From: Opitutia bacterium
Lineage (GTDB): Bacteria; Verrucomicrobiota; Verrucomicrobiia; Opitutales; Coraliomargaritaceae
Direction: 5' to 3'
DNA: 40,320 bases
NCBI GenBank assembly: GCA_029252625.1
Contig: JAQXBA010000217.1
Coordinates: forward strand, 1-40,320
The notes beneath the pieces were generated by a model, which saw nothing but the letters and a program-made list of their open reading frames with translations, made no database searches and was not told the origin of the DNA. This document shows, one piece after another, positions 9,750 to 19,142 of this stretch. The position numbers and the translations under genes were made by a program. Positions within the stretch are counted from its first letter, which is position 1; each line of letters begins with the position of its first letter.

Positions 9750-11108
9750 CTAACTATTACGCACCAGCGCTTTTTCGATCAACGGCAGCATTTCACCGCG
9801 ACGAAACAGTGTGACCTGACCAGTGCTGCCGGAAACGACCACACAGAGGCAATCTTCAACCTGAGTAATCGAAGCAGCCGCAGCATGACGACTACCCAGC
9901 CCACTAGGCAAATTATGCCTATAGTCAGGCGCATGAATCAACGAACCTGCCGAAATCAACACCCCATCACCTCGAATAATAAATGCTCCATCAATCGAAG
10001 AGAGCTCTTTGACCGTTTCATCCATGAACGGGTTTAGGATATTTCGATCCTCATCCTTATAGCCGTAAAATGGATTCAAAATAAGCGGCTTGGTATATTC
10101 AATGATTTTATCTGAATTGCCTAATACAAACAAGCTACCGACAGGGTGCCCCTCACGGCCTTCAACAGCGAGCTCAGTGGCAATCGCGAGCACGCGCTCA
10201 ACCACCTCCGCCTTGACTCCCGCCGGTAGCATATCGGACTTCTGCATCAGCATCGTCTGAAATTCGCGCTCCACATCGACCACCGTAATGCTGTCGAATT
10301 GATTACTTTGCGGCAGCCCTCCCACACAGCACAGCCGCTCGGTGCTCGAAAAGATACCGCGCGTCAGGCCAATCAACACCGCACTACGCAATTGTGAAAA
10401 ACGATGATTACTGAACGAACGAATCGGCAAGATTGCATCAATATCTTTACGCTCTGTCACTGAATCTGATGTGCCATGCGCGATCAGCACTGTTTTAAAC
10501 CCCTTAAACATTCGCCCCACTTCGACCCCACCACCAAAAGTATCACCAAAAACCAACAGCGACGTGCAGTTCGCACCTTTGGCGATCTTTGCCGCTTCCT
10601 TCAAAATTAAATTATTAAACCGGTCATGGCGGCGACGCGGCTTGACTCCATCCCCACCGAACACCGACTTCAACTCAGTTCGAAAATCTGGCAAGGATTC
10701 GGCCGAGGCCAAGCGCTCCATGTGCGAATCATCCTGAAACACACGAGCCAGGGACGCTAAGCTATACAAATAGCTCCGCGCATTTTCAGATGCAAGTAGT
10801 AGAAAAACGTAGCGAATACCTTGGTACTCAGTTTGACCATCATAGCGCAAGCCGTTCGGACAACGCCCGACGGCTATCATATAATTGCGCTTCATCGGCA
10901 CCCGCGCATGGGGTAAGCACACGCCACTGCCTAAATAGGTGGTCATCTGCTTCTCGCGGTCCAATAAATCCTTTAACAAGCCCTTCTTTGTCAGCTTCCT
11001 CTCTTTCGATATATCGCAAACATTCAGCAGTTCCAACAATGCACCCTTGAAGTCGGTGCTCTCGAGATCGATCACACGATTTTGAGCGATGTAGCGGTCA
11101 ATACGCAT
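9750..11108 (-). CDS. EIIA(PTS) / pyruvate-kinase-C-like / diadenylate cyclase fusion protein
   Basis: 452-aa cytosolic protein with three parts. Residues about 1-150 resemble a PTS EIIA type-2 (fructose/Ntr) domain; the phospho-acceptor would be His67 in SGVCLPHARV. Residues about 165-285 form an alpha/beta domain like the C-terminal domain of pyruvate kinase (TSLLVFGDTFGG; VLIAHGTSD). Residues about 340-445 are a DisA_N-type diadenylate cyclase domain with DGAFII (from 373) and GLGSRHAAAASIT (Arg407-His408); the third residue of the usual RHR motif is Ala. Predicted role: making c-di-AMP from two ATP, with output set by phosphotransfer. ptsI in this window could be the upstream phosphodonor. 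The PK-like + DAC part recalls CdaZ-type cyclases; the EIIA addition is unusual. Activity is inferred. Confidence 0.8.
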   Translation of the reverse strand: MRIDRYIAQNRVIDLESTDFKGALLELLNVCDISKERKLTKKGLLKDLLDREKQMTTYLGSGVCLPHARVPMKRNYMIAVGRCPNGLRYDGQTEYQGIRYVFLLLASENARSYLYSLASLARVFQDDSHMERLASAESLPDFRTELKSVFGGDGVKPRRRHDRFNNLILKEAAKIAKGANCTSLLVFGDTFGGGVEVGRMFKGFKTVLIAHGTSDSVTERKDIDAILPIRSFSNHRFSQLRSAVLIGLTRGIFSSTERLCCVGGLPQSNQFDSITVVDVEREFQTMLMQKSDMLPAGVKAEVVERVLAIATELAVEGREGHPVGSLFVLGNSDKIIEYTKPLILNPFYGYKDEDRNILNPFMDETVKELSSIDGAFIIRGDGVLISAGSLIHAPDYRHNLPSGLGSRHAAAASITQVEDCLCVVVSGSTGQVTLFRRGEMLPLIEKALVRNS

Positions 11109-11245
11109 AGTTTATGTGTGAAAAGTGAGCGTCTATTGCAAAGGGGTTGAGTAAATAACAGAAAAAATAACAGCAGTGTCTAAAACCAGAGGCGCAGACT
11201 AAGCAACGAAACCGGAATACTGCAAACAAGCCAAGCCTGACCAGT

Positions 11246-11620
11246 TTACTGATCCCACTCGATCGCACCTTTCTTCAACTCATAGAAAAGTCCTAAGATC
11301 ATCACAAAGAGAAAGAAGAAAATCGGCAATAAAATCGGTAAGCTGGCAGCTAGGAACTCGCGAAAAACTAACACCCAGGGCATCAGAAAGATAACTTCAA
11401 TATCAAACAGGATGAAAAGCATCGCTGTAACATAGAACTTCACCGCGAACCGCGCATGGCCTGATCCTTCAGCCAACATGCCACACTCGTAAGGCGTATC
11501 CTTGAGGCCAACCGCAGTGCCACGCTGCCCAAAAATATGCGACGCGACTAGAACGACCGCACCGATACTGGCTGCGATAGAAAGTTGAATAAGAATCGGA
11601 TAATAGTCCGCGATCTGCAT
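11246..11620 (-). CDS. nuoA: NADH-quinone oxidoreductase subunit A (NDUFA3/ND3 family)
   Basis: Small membrane subunit of respiratory complex I. The protein is 124 aa with three transmembrane helices (about 8-28, 65-85, 92-115) and the family signatures KDTPYECGM in the first loop and FAVKFYVTAMLFILFDIEV in the second helix, where the acidic residues contribute to the quinone/proton region. No other nuo gene is adjacent, so it is an orphan copy or the complex I genes are scattered. The start is preceded by CGCCCTTCTTTTCTTGTT with no Shine-Dalgarno sequence. It lies 59 bp downstream of a DUF362-like gene. Confidence 0.92.
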   Translation of the reverse strand: MQIADYYPILIQLSIAASIGAVVLVASHIFGQRGTAVGLKDTPYECGMLAEGSGHARFAVKFYVTAMLFILFDIEVIFLMPWVLVFREFLAASLPILLPIFFFLFVMILGLFYELKKGAIEWDQ

Positions 11621-11679
11621 AACAAGAAAAGAAGGGCGATTTCCGTCTCAGTTCAAGGTGTTTCTTCGCACATCGGTAA

Positions 11680-12804
11680 TTATTCTAAATCGGAGTCGGT
11701 ATTCGACCAGCCTCCTTTGTTCTCGCCTGAAACTGATTGGTCGTTTTTTGCCGGTGCAACCAATGCTAAGCGCTGCACCCGAATGCACGATTCCTCAAAC
11801 ACTCCTAAGCCCAGACTGGCGGCAAAAGGTAACTGACGCGGCAGCGGTAAAATCTCTGGGAATCCATCCAACAGCCGATGTTTGTTGATCTTATTACACA
11901 ACAAGCGATCAATGGCGACTGGATCGGAACTCATCCATAACAGCGGCTCCGACCGAGAATAGCGGGATCTGAAACGCGGACCACCAATATACTGATAACG
12001 ATCCAGCGAAACAAAATGCAGCACCATCCGCTCATTCAGCTCTGGAATTGCAGCAATCTCTGCAATGGCCGACGAAGCAGTCGCCTCATTACCAAGAAAA
12101 CGCTGACTATTACTGACATTCCATAAGGTCGCATTCGCCAATGCACCATCCACACCCAGTGCAGCGTCATCCACGCCGACCGCCAAATTCAACCAAAAAT
12201 CCACTTCAAACAACAGCGGCGCAGCCAAAAAACTTTTACGCTCCTTCGCACCTGCCTGCAGCGCACTACTGCTGCGCCCTAGGCCACCGAACAACTGCGG
12301 CTCTTGATTTAAGCTCGGTGGCAGCGGACTATCATAAAACCAAGCCAAATCGTAATGCTGCTCACTATCAAGCGCATAGACTGGGCAACCCTCAAAATCG
12401 CCCAGTTCCGAACTGATTGAAGGCATGATACCAGCCTGTCGCAACTGATGCGCTGAATAGTCCACAATTAAGATCGAATCGCGCACAAAGCCACGTGCTT
12501 TCAACACCTCGATCACTGCTCGTAGCAATGGCAACGGCGTGCTTAAACCACGACCACTGCGTGTGTTTACTTTAATGCCCACCTTGCCACGCTCGCCAGG
12601 GGCCAATGCTGCGCCCACCCTAGCTTCATAAGTCTCAACCAAAGCCGACACTTCGGAGTAATACAGTTTACTCTGTAACAGTGGCACCTCCCAGACTAAG
12701 CCCAAGGGCGCACGCTGCGGTAAGCCCTCCTGAGCACTCGCAACCGACGGCACCAAAAAAAAACAAAAAGGAACCAAAGCCGTACAAATCCAGCGAAACA
12801 GCAT
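11680..12804 (-). CDS. Exported DUF362-like protein
   Basis: The start chosen is the internal ATG at 12804, because it gives a clear signal peptide (MLFRWICTALVPFCFFLVPSVASA); the longer open frame to 12942 adds 46 residues without meaning. The mature protein, about 350 aa, contains GKVGIKVNTRSGRGLSTP, then LLRAVIEVLKARGF and SILIVDYSAHQLRQAGI, which match the DUF362 family N-terminal region. Many DUF362 members carry a ferredoxin domain or Cys clusters; I see none here. A later stretch (WMSSDPVAIDRLLCNKINKHR) also fits the family. Exact function unknown. It is divergent from the TPR lipoprotein gene. Confidence 0.65.
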   Translation of the reverse strand: MLFRWICTALVPFCFFLVPSVASAQEGLPQRAPLGLVWEVPLLQSKLYYSEVSALVETYEARVGAALAPGERGKVGIKVNTRSGRGLSTPLPLLRAVIEVLKARGFVRDSILIVDYSAHQLRQAGIMPSISSELGDFEGCPVYALDSEQHYDLAWFYDSPLPPSLNQEPQLFGGLGRSSSALQAGAKERKSFLAAPLLFEVDFWLNLAVGVDDAALGVDGALANATLWNVSNSQRFLGNEATASSAIAEIAAIPELNERMVLHFVSLDRYQYIGGPRFRSRYSRSEPLLWMSSDPVAIDRLLCNKINKHRLLDGFPEILPLPRQLPFAASLGLGVFEESCIRVQRLALVAPAKNDQSVSGENKGGWSNTDSDLE

Positions 12805-12922
12805 CAAATCAAGGCACAACGCCCGCCTATCCACTTGACACCCAAACAAGGGAAACGAAAGTGGCAGTAACACTGTGGTCTGATCTCCAGTAAAACACAC
12901 ACTTCGGAACAAATTGCTGCTT

Positions 12923-14575
12923 ATGCTAAAAGCAAACACCAAAAAAGTATTCTTTATTCTAATCCCTCTATCACTTGCGATTTTTGCCGGTTGCAGCGGG
13001 CCAGAGGAAAAGAGAGCTAACAGACTCGATCAGGCCGCACAACAACGCGCCGCGGGGAACAAGACAGCAGCACTCAGCACACTCGAAACACTCGCTCAAG
13101 CATACCCCAACGACCCCGAAATCCTTCAAGGAATCGGCGGGGTCCACCACGAACTTGGCAATTCCCCCGAAGCTGCCTTTTACCTCAGCGCCGCTTATGC
13201 TCTGGCACCGAACGACGTAGAACTGCTTTACAAAACCTACCGCGCACAAGAAAATGCGAATCAATTTGCCGCCGCTTACGATCTGCTCGAAGCGCTGGCG
13301 GCGGTGGAGCCCGATGCGATCAACGCCGAATTATGGCTCCGTCTAGGCGAATTCCGTGTAGAAGCACAGCAGACTCAGCCAGCCCTCGACGCTTATTTAA
13401 AAGGCGTCGATCCCGAAAACAGCACCCCCGCCGCGGAAACTGCCGTCGCAATCGGCACACTTTTCAAGCAACTCGACAACCTCACACAGGCCGAAAGGTG
13501 GCTAAACATTGCTGCCAACAGCGACGACCCAAACGCCCTTTCCGCACTCTTCGGCCTTCTTGACATCCACCTTCGCAATAAAAACTGGACCGCCGCCGAA
13601 ACAGCCATCACACAACTCGACAAACAATTCCCTGGTGCTGTCGATGCCAGCGAATGGGCCAAAACCCGTAGCGAAATCACACGTTGGCGCAGTGCTCAAG
13701 AAGCCATGCAAACAGAACTGAGCAAAACCAAAGCCGCTACAGAAGCTGCCGCCAAGCCAATAACCGACACCTCAGCAGTCGCAGCGACCGACTTAACAAT
13801 TATTGACGCTGCTGAGGCTATGTCTGAAAAGGCACAAATTATAGTAGACATGCAGCGCGCCGAAGCCATGGCCACCACACCCGCATTAGAAGTCGAATCC
13901 GCTAGCAGCGCCGCAAACATCACCTTCGACCCAAACATTGCCATCGAACCAGCCGAACCCGCGCTCAGCTACGATCAAAAGAGCGAAGGCGCGACCACCA
14001 ATGACTCTGTCGGCACCTCCAACCCTCGCGACAGCATTGCGCCCGATCTTGACATCAATTCTGACGCCGTAGCCCTCGAGACAATTCCCACAAGTCGCCC
14101 CACTCTGACACCACGCAGCTTAAAAAAGCTACTAGCAGATGCCGAAAGTGCTTCTATCGAGCACAATTACAAACAAGCCATCCAGCTCTACTGGCAAGCA
14201 CTCGGCCGTGCCAACGCGCGCGCCGACATATGGAATCAACTCTCGCTCGCCTACCGACTCGACGGACAAGGTAAAAATGCCGAAACCACCGCACTTGAGG
14301 CCACACGACTCGCCCCACAAGCGATCGACTACACCCTCGACTACCTGCGCGTGGTTCAACGTACAAAAAAGCCAGAAAACTTCCTCGCCGAATTGGAGAC
14401 CAGTTACGACCGCTTTCCTCGCAGCCCCGAGATCGCCCTCTCACTCGCCCGCGGCTATGAGCGAATCAGCGGAAACAATTCCTCCGCAATCGTACTCTAT
14501 GAACGCTTCATACAGCTCGCGCCGAATCACCCACTCCGCAACGAAGCTGAAGCCTCTATCAATCGACTCCGCTAG
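12923..14575 (+). CDS. TPR-repeat lipoprotein
   Basis: From the ATG at 12923 the product is 550 aa and begins with a lipoprotein signal ending LAIFAGC, with the lipidated Cys at residue 24; a TTG start at 12914 is less likely. Residues about 35-250 hold TPR-type helix pairs (AALSTLETLAQAYPNDPEIL, LGNSPEAAFYLSAAYALAPND, WLRLGEFRVEAQQTQPALDAY). A low-complexity Ala/Thr/Glu-rich linker follows (about 265-390), then a second TPR block to the C-terminus (YKQAIQLYWQALGRANARADI, NSSAIVLYERFIQLAPNHP). Such proteins act as outer-membrane or periplasmic scaffolds; no partner can be named. dnaG follows 72 bp downstream. Confidence 0.8.
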   Translation: MLKANTKKVFFILIPLSLAIFAGCSGPEEKRANRLDQAAQQRAAGNKTAALSTLETLAQAYPNDPEILQGIGGVHHELGNSPEAAFYLSAAYALAPNDVELLYKTYRAQENANQFAAAYDLLEALAAVEPDAINAELWLRLGEFRVEAQQTQPALDAYLKGVDPENSTPAAETAVAIGTLFKQLDNLTQAERWLNIAANSDDPNALSALFGLLDIHLRNKNWTAAETAITQLDKQFPGAVDASEWAKTRSEITRWRSAQEAMQTELSKTKAATEAAAKPITDTSAVAATDLTIIDAAEAMSEKAQIIVDMQRAEAMATTPALEVESASSAANITFDPNIAIEPAEPALSYDQKSEGATTNDSVGTSNPRDSIAPDLDINSDAVALETIPTSRPTLTPRSLKKLLADAESASIEHNYKQAIQLYWQALGRANARADIWNQLSLAYRLDGQGKNAETTALEATRLAPQAIDYTLDYLRVVQRTKKPENFLAELETSYDRFPRSPEIALSLARGYERISGNNSSAIVLYERFIQLAPNHPLRNEAEASINRLR

Positions 14576-14603
14576 TCCAATCAAACGCGGCCCCTCAGTG
14601 GCC

Positions 14604-14636
14604 AACTTCTAGCTCCTAGCTTCTAACTACACTTTT
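14604..14636 (+). repeat. Pyrimidine-rich leader tract before dnaG
   Basis: AACTTCTAGCTCC, TAGCTTCTAACTAC and ACTTTT form a degenerate CTTCTAACTTC-type repeat ending 11 nt before the GTG start of dnaG. It matches the style of the tract at 6928-6958. There is no Shine-Dalgarno sequence. Confidence 0.55.
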
Positions 14637-14647
14637 AAGAATAATAC

Positions 14648-16480
14648 GTGGCTCGCATTGCGCAAAAATCAGTCGAAACGATCAAACACCAGGTGAATTT
14701 GGTGGATCTCGTGTCTCCCTACGTCGAGCTCAAACGAGCTGGTAGTTCATGGAAAGGCCTCAGCCCGTTTACTCAGGAAAAGACGCCGTCGTTTTACGTC
14801 CACCCTGACCGCGGCTTTTATAAATGCTTCAGTACTGGCGAAGGCGGCGACTGCTTCACCTTCATCATGAAGGTCGAGAACCTCGAATTCCCTGAAGCCA
14901 TCGAATTCATTGCTAAGAAGTTTAACATCACCCTCGAATACGAAGCGGGTGGCCCGTCCCGCGAAGAAATGTCGCTGCGCAAGCAAATCTTCGAAATACA
15001 TGAACTCGCCACGACTTGGTTTCACCAGCAATTTATTGAGTCCGAAGAAGCCTCACCCGTACGCACGTATTGGCAAGAGCAACGCGGCTTCACCATAGAG
15101 ACCGCAGATGAAGTCAAAATAGGCTATGCGCCTGCTGCGCGTAATGCACTTGCGCTCTATTTTAAGGAGCGCGGCATTCCCGCGGCTGCGATGCGTCAAA
15201 GTGGCTTGTTCTTTGCTCGCGACAACGAAAACTTTCACGACAATTTTAAATCACGCTTTCGCGGCCGACTCATGGTGCCCATTCGCGATGTGCAAGGGCG
15301 CGTCGTCGCCTTTACCGCGCGTCAACTAGAGCAGACCCCCCCTGACGATCCTGCCCGCGAAGCGAAATACGTCAATTCCCCCGAAACGCAGATCTTCCAC
15401 AAAGGCCGCATCTTGTTTGGCATGGATCACGCTCGTACGCATCTCAAAGAAGGTGGCAGCTTCCTCCTAGTTGAAGGTCAACTCGACGCTATACGCTGCT
15501 GGTCCGTAGGCCTGCACACCGCGGTCGCCCCACAAGGGACCGCAATTACCGACGACCAACTCCATCTGATGCGGCGCTACCAACCCAATACCGTCGAATG
15601 CTTACTGGATGGCGACAAAGCAGGCCGCAAAGCGGCTCTGCGCGCCCTCCCACTCGCCTTCAAGGCCGGCCTCGAATTCCGCTATCTATTACTTCCTGAA
15701 AAAGCCGACCCCGACGACTTACTGCGTCAGTACGGCGCCGCCGCGCTCGAACCACTTCGCGCAAACTCAAAAAGTGCCATCGAGCTGGCCATCTCCGAAA
15801 GCCTCCCTAGAGACCGAGCCCCCAGCACCAACGAGAAAACCACTGCCCTACGCAACGTCTTCGATCTATTACAACACGTTCCTTCCGAGGTTGCCCGCGA
15901 AGATTACATACAAACCGCCTCAAAACTTCTAAATGTCGATTCACACGCCGCACTAGTTGATTTTAAAAAATCCCCAAAGCCTCAGACGTACAAGGCCGGT
16001 CAGAATCAGCCAAACCCGACTAAAAAAGTCACTACAGACACACTATTGACAGACGGGACATGGGAGCTACTTTGGCTCGTTCTACACTTTCCCGAACACA
16101 GCGCAGCAATTTCAGAAATAATTGATTACGATTGGATTAATAGTACATCGCCAGCCGGCCGTCTCCTCAAACGCATACTCGCCGAACTGCGCGAAGGATT
16201 GATTGAAAACACTTCAAATATCGAAACTCTCATCGACACGATTGAAGACCGTCAACTAATGGCTGACCTTCACTCTAGAGACTTAGACGTTGAAGCGGAC
16301 TTGGCGGAGCATCAAATAAATAATTACCTCAACTTCCTCTACAACAATTACTTAAAAAATCGAATTAATACTCTAAGGCAAAAAGTCGCAAACGCATCAC
16401 CCGAAGATCAATTAGACCTCATGCGCAAAGTAAAAGCCGCCAGTAACGAACTTGCCGCACCACATCAGCTTAAAATTTAA
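14648..16480 (+). CDS. dnaG: DNA primase with degenerate zinc-binding domain
   Basis: Synthesises RNA primers for replication. The product is 610 aa from a GTG start. The N-terminal zinc-binding domain is recognisable ([20 protein letters not shown], then [10 protein letters not shown]), but of the four usual Cys/His/Cys/Cys ligands only Cys60 remains; the others are Ser39, Thr42 and Thr63. The catalytic core is intact: a primase N domain ([27 protein letters not shown]) and a TOPRIM domain with VEGQLDA and LLDGDKAG. The C-terminal region (about 430-610) is the divergent helicase-binding part. rpoD follows after 37 bp, as in the classic macromolecular-synthesis arrangement, but rpsU is absent. 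Confidence 0.95.
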   Translation: MARIAQKSVETIKHQVNLVDLVSPYVELKRAGSSWKGLSPFTQEKTPSFYVHPDRGFYKCFSTGEGGDCFTFIMKVENLEFPEAIEFIAKKFNITLEYEAGGPSREEMSLRKQIFEIHELATTWFHQQFIESEEASPVRTYWQEQRGFTIETADEVKIGYAPAARNALALYFKERGIPAAAMRQSGLFFARDNENFHDNFKSRFRGRLMVPIRDVQGRVVAFTARQLEQTPPDDPAREAKYVNSPETQIFHKGRILFGMDHARTHLKEGGSFLLVEGQLDAIRCWSVGLHTAVAPQGTAITDDQLHLMRRYQPNTVECLLDGDKAGRKAALRALPLAFKAGLEFRYLLLPEKADPDDLLRQYGAAALEPLRANSKSAIELAISESLPRDRAPSTNEKTTALRNVFDLLQHVPSEVAREDYIQTASKLLNVDSHAALVDFKKSPKPQTYKAGQNQPNPTKKVTTDTLLTDGTWELLWLVLHFPEHSAAISEIIDYDWINSTSPAGRLLKRILAELREGLIENTSNIETLIDTIEDRQLMADLHSRDLDVEADLAEHQINNYLNFLYNNYLKNRINTLRQKVANASPEDQLDLMRKVKAASNELAAPHQLKI

Positions 16481-16517
16481 ACAAAGCCCTTCCCTTTCCA
16501 AGCAACCACACCACATT

Positions 16518-18665
16518 ATGCCCGCAACGAAAAAAACCACCGCAAAAAAAACAGTGACCAAGAAAGCCCCCGCTAAAAAAGCGCCGGCTAAAAAAGTCGC
16601 GAAGAAAAAGGCACCTGCTAAAAAAGCGCCGGCTCCCAAAAGTACAGTTAAAAAAGTGCCAGCAAAGAAAGTGCCAGCAAAGAAGGTTGCAGCAAAGAAA
16701 GTGACCGCAAAAAAAACTCCAGCAAAGAAGGTTGCAGCAAAGAAAGTGACGGCAAAGAAAACTCCAGCAAAGAAAGTTTCAGCAAAGAAAGTGACGGCAA
16801 AGAAAACAGCTACTAAGAAGGTTGCAGCAAAGAAAGTGACGGCAAAGAAAACTCCAGCAAAGAAGGTTGCAGCAAAGAAAGTGACGGCAAAGAAAGCAGC
16901 TACTAAGAAGATAGTCACAGCGGAAGAGATTAAGAGAGAGATCGAAAAAGCGGTACCTAAAAAGCGCAAACTCTCCGCAAAAGCCCAAGACAAGCTGAAC
17001 GAACGTATCCGCAACCTAATCCGACTTTCCAAAGAGCAGAGCTTCCTTACTTACAAGGACATCAACGAAGCCTTGCCCGATAGCGTCAACAATCCTGACG
17101 AAATCGAAAACATCATTTCCATCCTCCAAAATCTCGAAGTTGAGATCCTCGACGACTCCGAAGTTGAAGCCTTCAAGGCCCGCCAAGAAGAGACTGAAGA
17201 GAAAGAAGTGCGCACATCCCAAAACGACATCCTCGACGATCCTGTTAGGATGTATCTCAAGCAAATGGGCCAAGTCCCGTTGCTGACTCGCGAGGAAGAA
17301 GTCGCCATCTCCAAGCGTATCGAAAAGGCCGAACTGCGCGCACAAGATGCTCTCTTTTCAACAGCACTGACGCTCGAATTCCAAAACAACATCGTTCAGA
17401 AGCTACTCAATCGTGAAGAACGCTTCGACCGTGTCGTGCTCGACAAAAAGATCGAGAGTCGTGAAATCTATTTCAACAGCCTACCAAAGCTGCTCGAACA
17501 AGCACACAAACTCGGCGAGCGCATTTACACGGCATGGGACAGCCAACTTAAAGCATCTGTCGAGGGCAACGGCCCGAACGAGAAGCGCTCTCGCACTCGG
17601 ATGAAAAAATACGAGACCGAGCTGCGCCTTGTGCTACGTAAATACTGCCTCAAGCTCAAAGTTTTTGAAGATTTCCTCAGCAACCTGACTCCCGTCTATC
17701 GCGAAATTATCGATCTCTGTGACGATCTTGAATCCGCTGGCAAGGTAGCCACTCGTCGCAAGAAGAAGGTCGACATCAAAGCAACCGAGCAACGTCTCGG
17801 CGAGCTCACCACTGAGTTCAAAATGGATGCACGCGAGTTCATGGAGATCATCCGCGAAGTACGGGTAGGTATGCGACAAGCGCACAAAGCCAAGACTGAG
17901 ATGGTCGAAGCCAACCTACGCCTCGTAATCTCGATCGCGAAGAAATACACCAACCGTGGGCTCTCCTTTCTCGACTTGATTCAAGAAGGCAACATGGGCC
18001 TCATGAAAGCGGTGGAGAAATTCGAATACCGCCGCGGCTACAAATTCTCCACCTACGCCACATGGTGGATTCGCCAAGCGATCACTCGCTCCATCGCCGA
18101 TCAGGCACGCACCATCCGTATTCCGGTGCACATGATCGAGACCCTCAACAAGGTCATGCAGGTGCAGAAGCAACTACTCCAGGAACTTGGGCACGAACCA
18201 ACTGCCGAGGAAGTAGCCGACGAAATGAACCTTCCGATCGAGCGTGTGCAGTCCATCATGAAGATGGCGCAACAGCCGATTTCGCTTCAAAGCCCAGTGG
18301 GTGACTCCGACGACACCAACTTCGGTGACTTCATCGAAGATAAGGGAGCTGAGAATCCGTACGACATGACCGCGTATAGCCTTTTACGCGAAAAAATCAC
18401 TGACGTGCTCGACAGCTTAACTGAGCGAGAGCGCAAGGTGCTCTCACTTCGCTTCGGCCTCGCCGATGGCTACTCGCGAACTCTCGAAGAGGTCGGTCGC
18501 CAGTTTAAAGTAACTCGGGAGCGTATCCGGCAGATCGAAGCTAAAGCGCTGCGTAAAATGCGCCACCCAACCCGTATTCGCCAGCTGCATGGTTTCTTCG
18601 AAGGCGACATCAATCTTGAAAAACCAGGTATGGACAGTCTCAAGCGCGAGAACGAAAAAAAATAA
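16518..18665 (+). CDS. rpoD: Primary sigma factor RpoD with histone-H1-like lysine-rich N-terminal tail
   Basis: Housekeeping sigma-70 factor directing RNA polymerase to -10/-35 promoters. Start chosen at ATG 16518 ([13 protein letters not shown]), 715 aa. Residues 1-130 are almost only Lys, Ala, Val, Thr and Pro, including five copies of a 15-residue unit of type [15 protein letters not shown] (residues 55-129), resembling bacterial H1-like DNA-binding tails. Region 1.1 follows (about 145-215), then 1.2 ([20 protein letters not shown]), an extended non-conserved region, 2.1-2.4 ([40 protein letters not shown]), region 3 and 4.2 ([20 protein letters not shown]). The tail should add nonspecific DNA affinity. 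The leader has CCCTTCCCTTTCC and no Shine-Dalgarno sequence. Confidence 0.96.
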   Translation: MPATKKTTAKKTVTKKAPAKKAPAKKVAKKKAPAKKAPAPKSTVKKVPAKKVPAKKVAAKKVTAKKTPAKKVAAKKVTAKKTPAKKVSAKKVTAKKTATKKVAAKKVTAKKTPAKKVAAKKVTAKKAATKKIVTAEEIKREIEKAVPKKRKLSAKAQDKLNERIRNLIRLSKEQSFLTYKDINEALPDSVNNPDEIENIISILQNLEVEILDDSEVEAFKARQEETEEKEVRTSQNDILDDPVRMYLKQMGQVPLLTREEEVAISKRIEKAELRAQDALFSTALTLEFQNNIVQKLLNREERFDRVVLDKKIESREIYFNSLPKLLEQAHKLGERIYTAWDSQLKASVEGNGPNEKRSRTRMKKYETELRLVLRKYCLKLKVFEDFLSNLTPVYREIIDLCDDLESAGKVATRRKKKVDIKATEQRLGELTTEFKMDAREFMEIIREVRVGMRQAHKAKTEMVEANLRLVISIAKKYTNRGLSFLDLIQEGNMGLMKAVEKFEYRRGYKFSTYATWWIRQAITRSIADQARTIRIPVHMIETLNKVMQVQKQLLQELGHEPTAEEVADEMNLPIERVQSIMKMAQQPISLQSPVGDSDDTNFGDFIEDKGAENPYDMTAYSLLREKITDVLDSLTERERKVLSLRFGLADGYSRTLEEVGRQFKVTRERIRQIEAKALRKMRHPTRIRQLHGFFEGDINLEKPGMDSLKRENEKK
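16680..16904 (+). repeat. 45-bp tandem repeat (5 copies) inside rpoD
   Basis: Five consecutive 45-bp units, each encoding a variant of [15 protein letters not shown]. Several units are nearly identical at the DNA level (AAGAAGGTTGCAGCAAAG then AAAGTGACGGCAAAG), so copy number may vary between strains by slippage or recombination. Confidence 0.85.
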
Positions 18666-18705
18666 ACAACCCATCCAAGAAGCTTTCCTTTTATTTAAGC
18701 CAATT

Positions 18706-19119
18706 ATGCGTTTACATTCCTTACTTTCCTTAATTTTCGCCACCTCGAGTTGTGCGCTTGCCTTGATCCTAGTCGGATGTGGCGGCCCGGATGGAGTGCG
18801 CATCACCGAGGGTCAAAGACGCGAAACCGCGCCGATGATCACTAACAAGGAACCAATAATCGTACACATCGATCTATTTGAACGCATCGCGACCATCCGC
18901 AATGGCATGGCTCTGGGCGATGAGTTCCTAATCACCAGCAACTATGCAGGCGTGGAAACTGCAGTGCTTAAAGCACGCCCCAATAGTTTAAGTGAAACGC
19001 TGTTAACGGCCGACATCCTCGAAGGTGACCCAAAAATCAATAATACAGTCAAAACTGCAGACAGCACTCGAAATATCGAGCTCGCAAAAATCTATCGCAA
19101 TCCCGACCGAGAAAACTAA
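18706..19119 (+). CDS. Small lipoprotein of unknown function
   Basis: I do not recognise the family. From ATG 18706 the product is 137 aa, with a hydrophobic signal ending LALILVGCGG (lipobox Cys about residue 25) and a mature part of about 112 residues. The segment IDLFERIATIRNGMALGDEFLITSNY resembles a small beta-rich domain, and the rest is polar. It follows rpoD by 40 bp and precedes tatA by 23 bp on the same strand, so these three may be co-transcribed up to the terminator at 19489. The longer frame from 18589 overlaps rpoD and is rejected as start. Confidence 0.7.
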   Translation: MRLHSLLSLIFATSSCALALILVGCGGPDGVRITEGQRRETAPMITNKEPIIVHIDLFERIATIRNGMALGDEFLITSNYAGVETAVLKARPNSLSETLLTADILEGDPKINNTVKTADSTRNIELAKIYRNPDREN

Positions 19120-19142
19120 TATACAGTTAACTTAGCTTACTT

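Noticed and set aside
12835-12870. TTGACA as -35 of a promoter for the TPR lipoprotein gene
   Set aside because: No acceptable -10 box at 16-19 bp spacing.
16412-17032. Long minus-strand open frame full of FFA/TFF repeats opposite the rpoD start
   Set aside because: It is the mirror of the Lys-rich repeat in rpoD (codons AAG/AAA read backward as Phe/Leu); no independent gene features.
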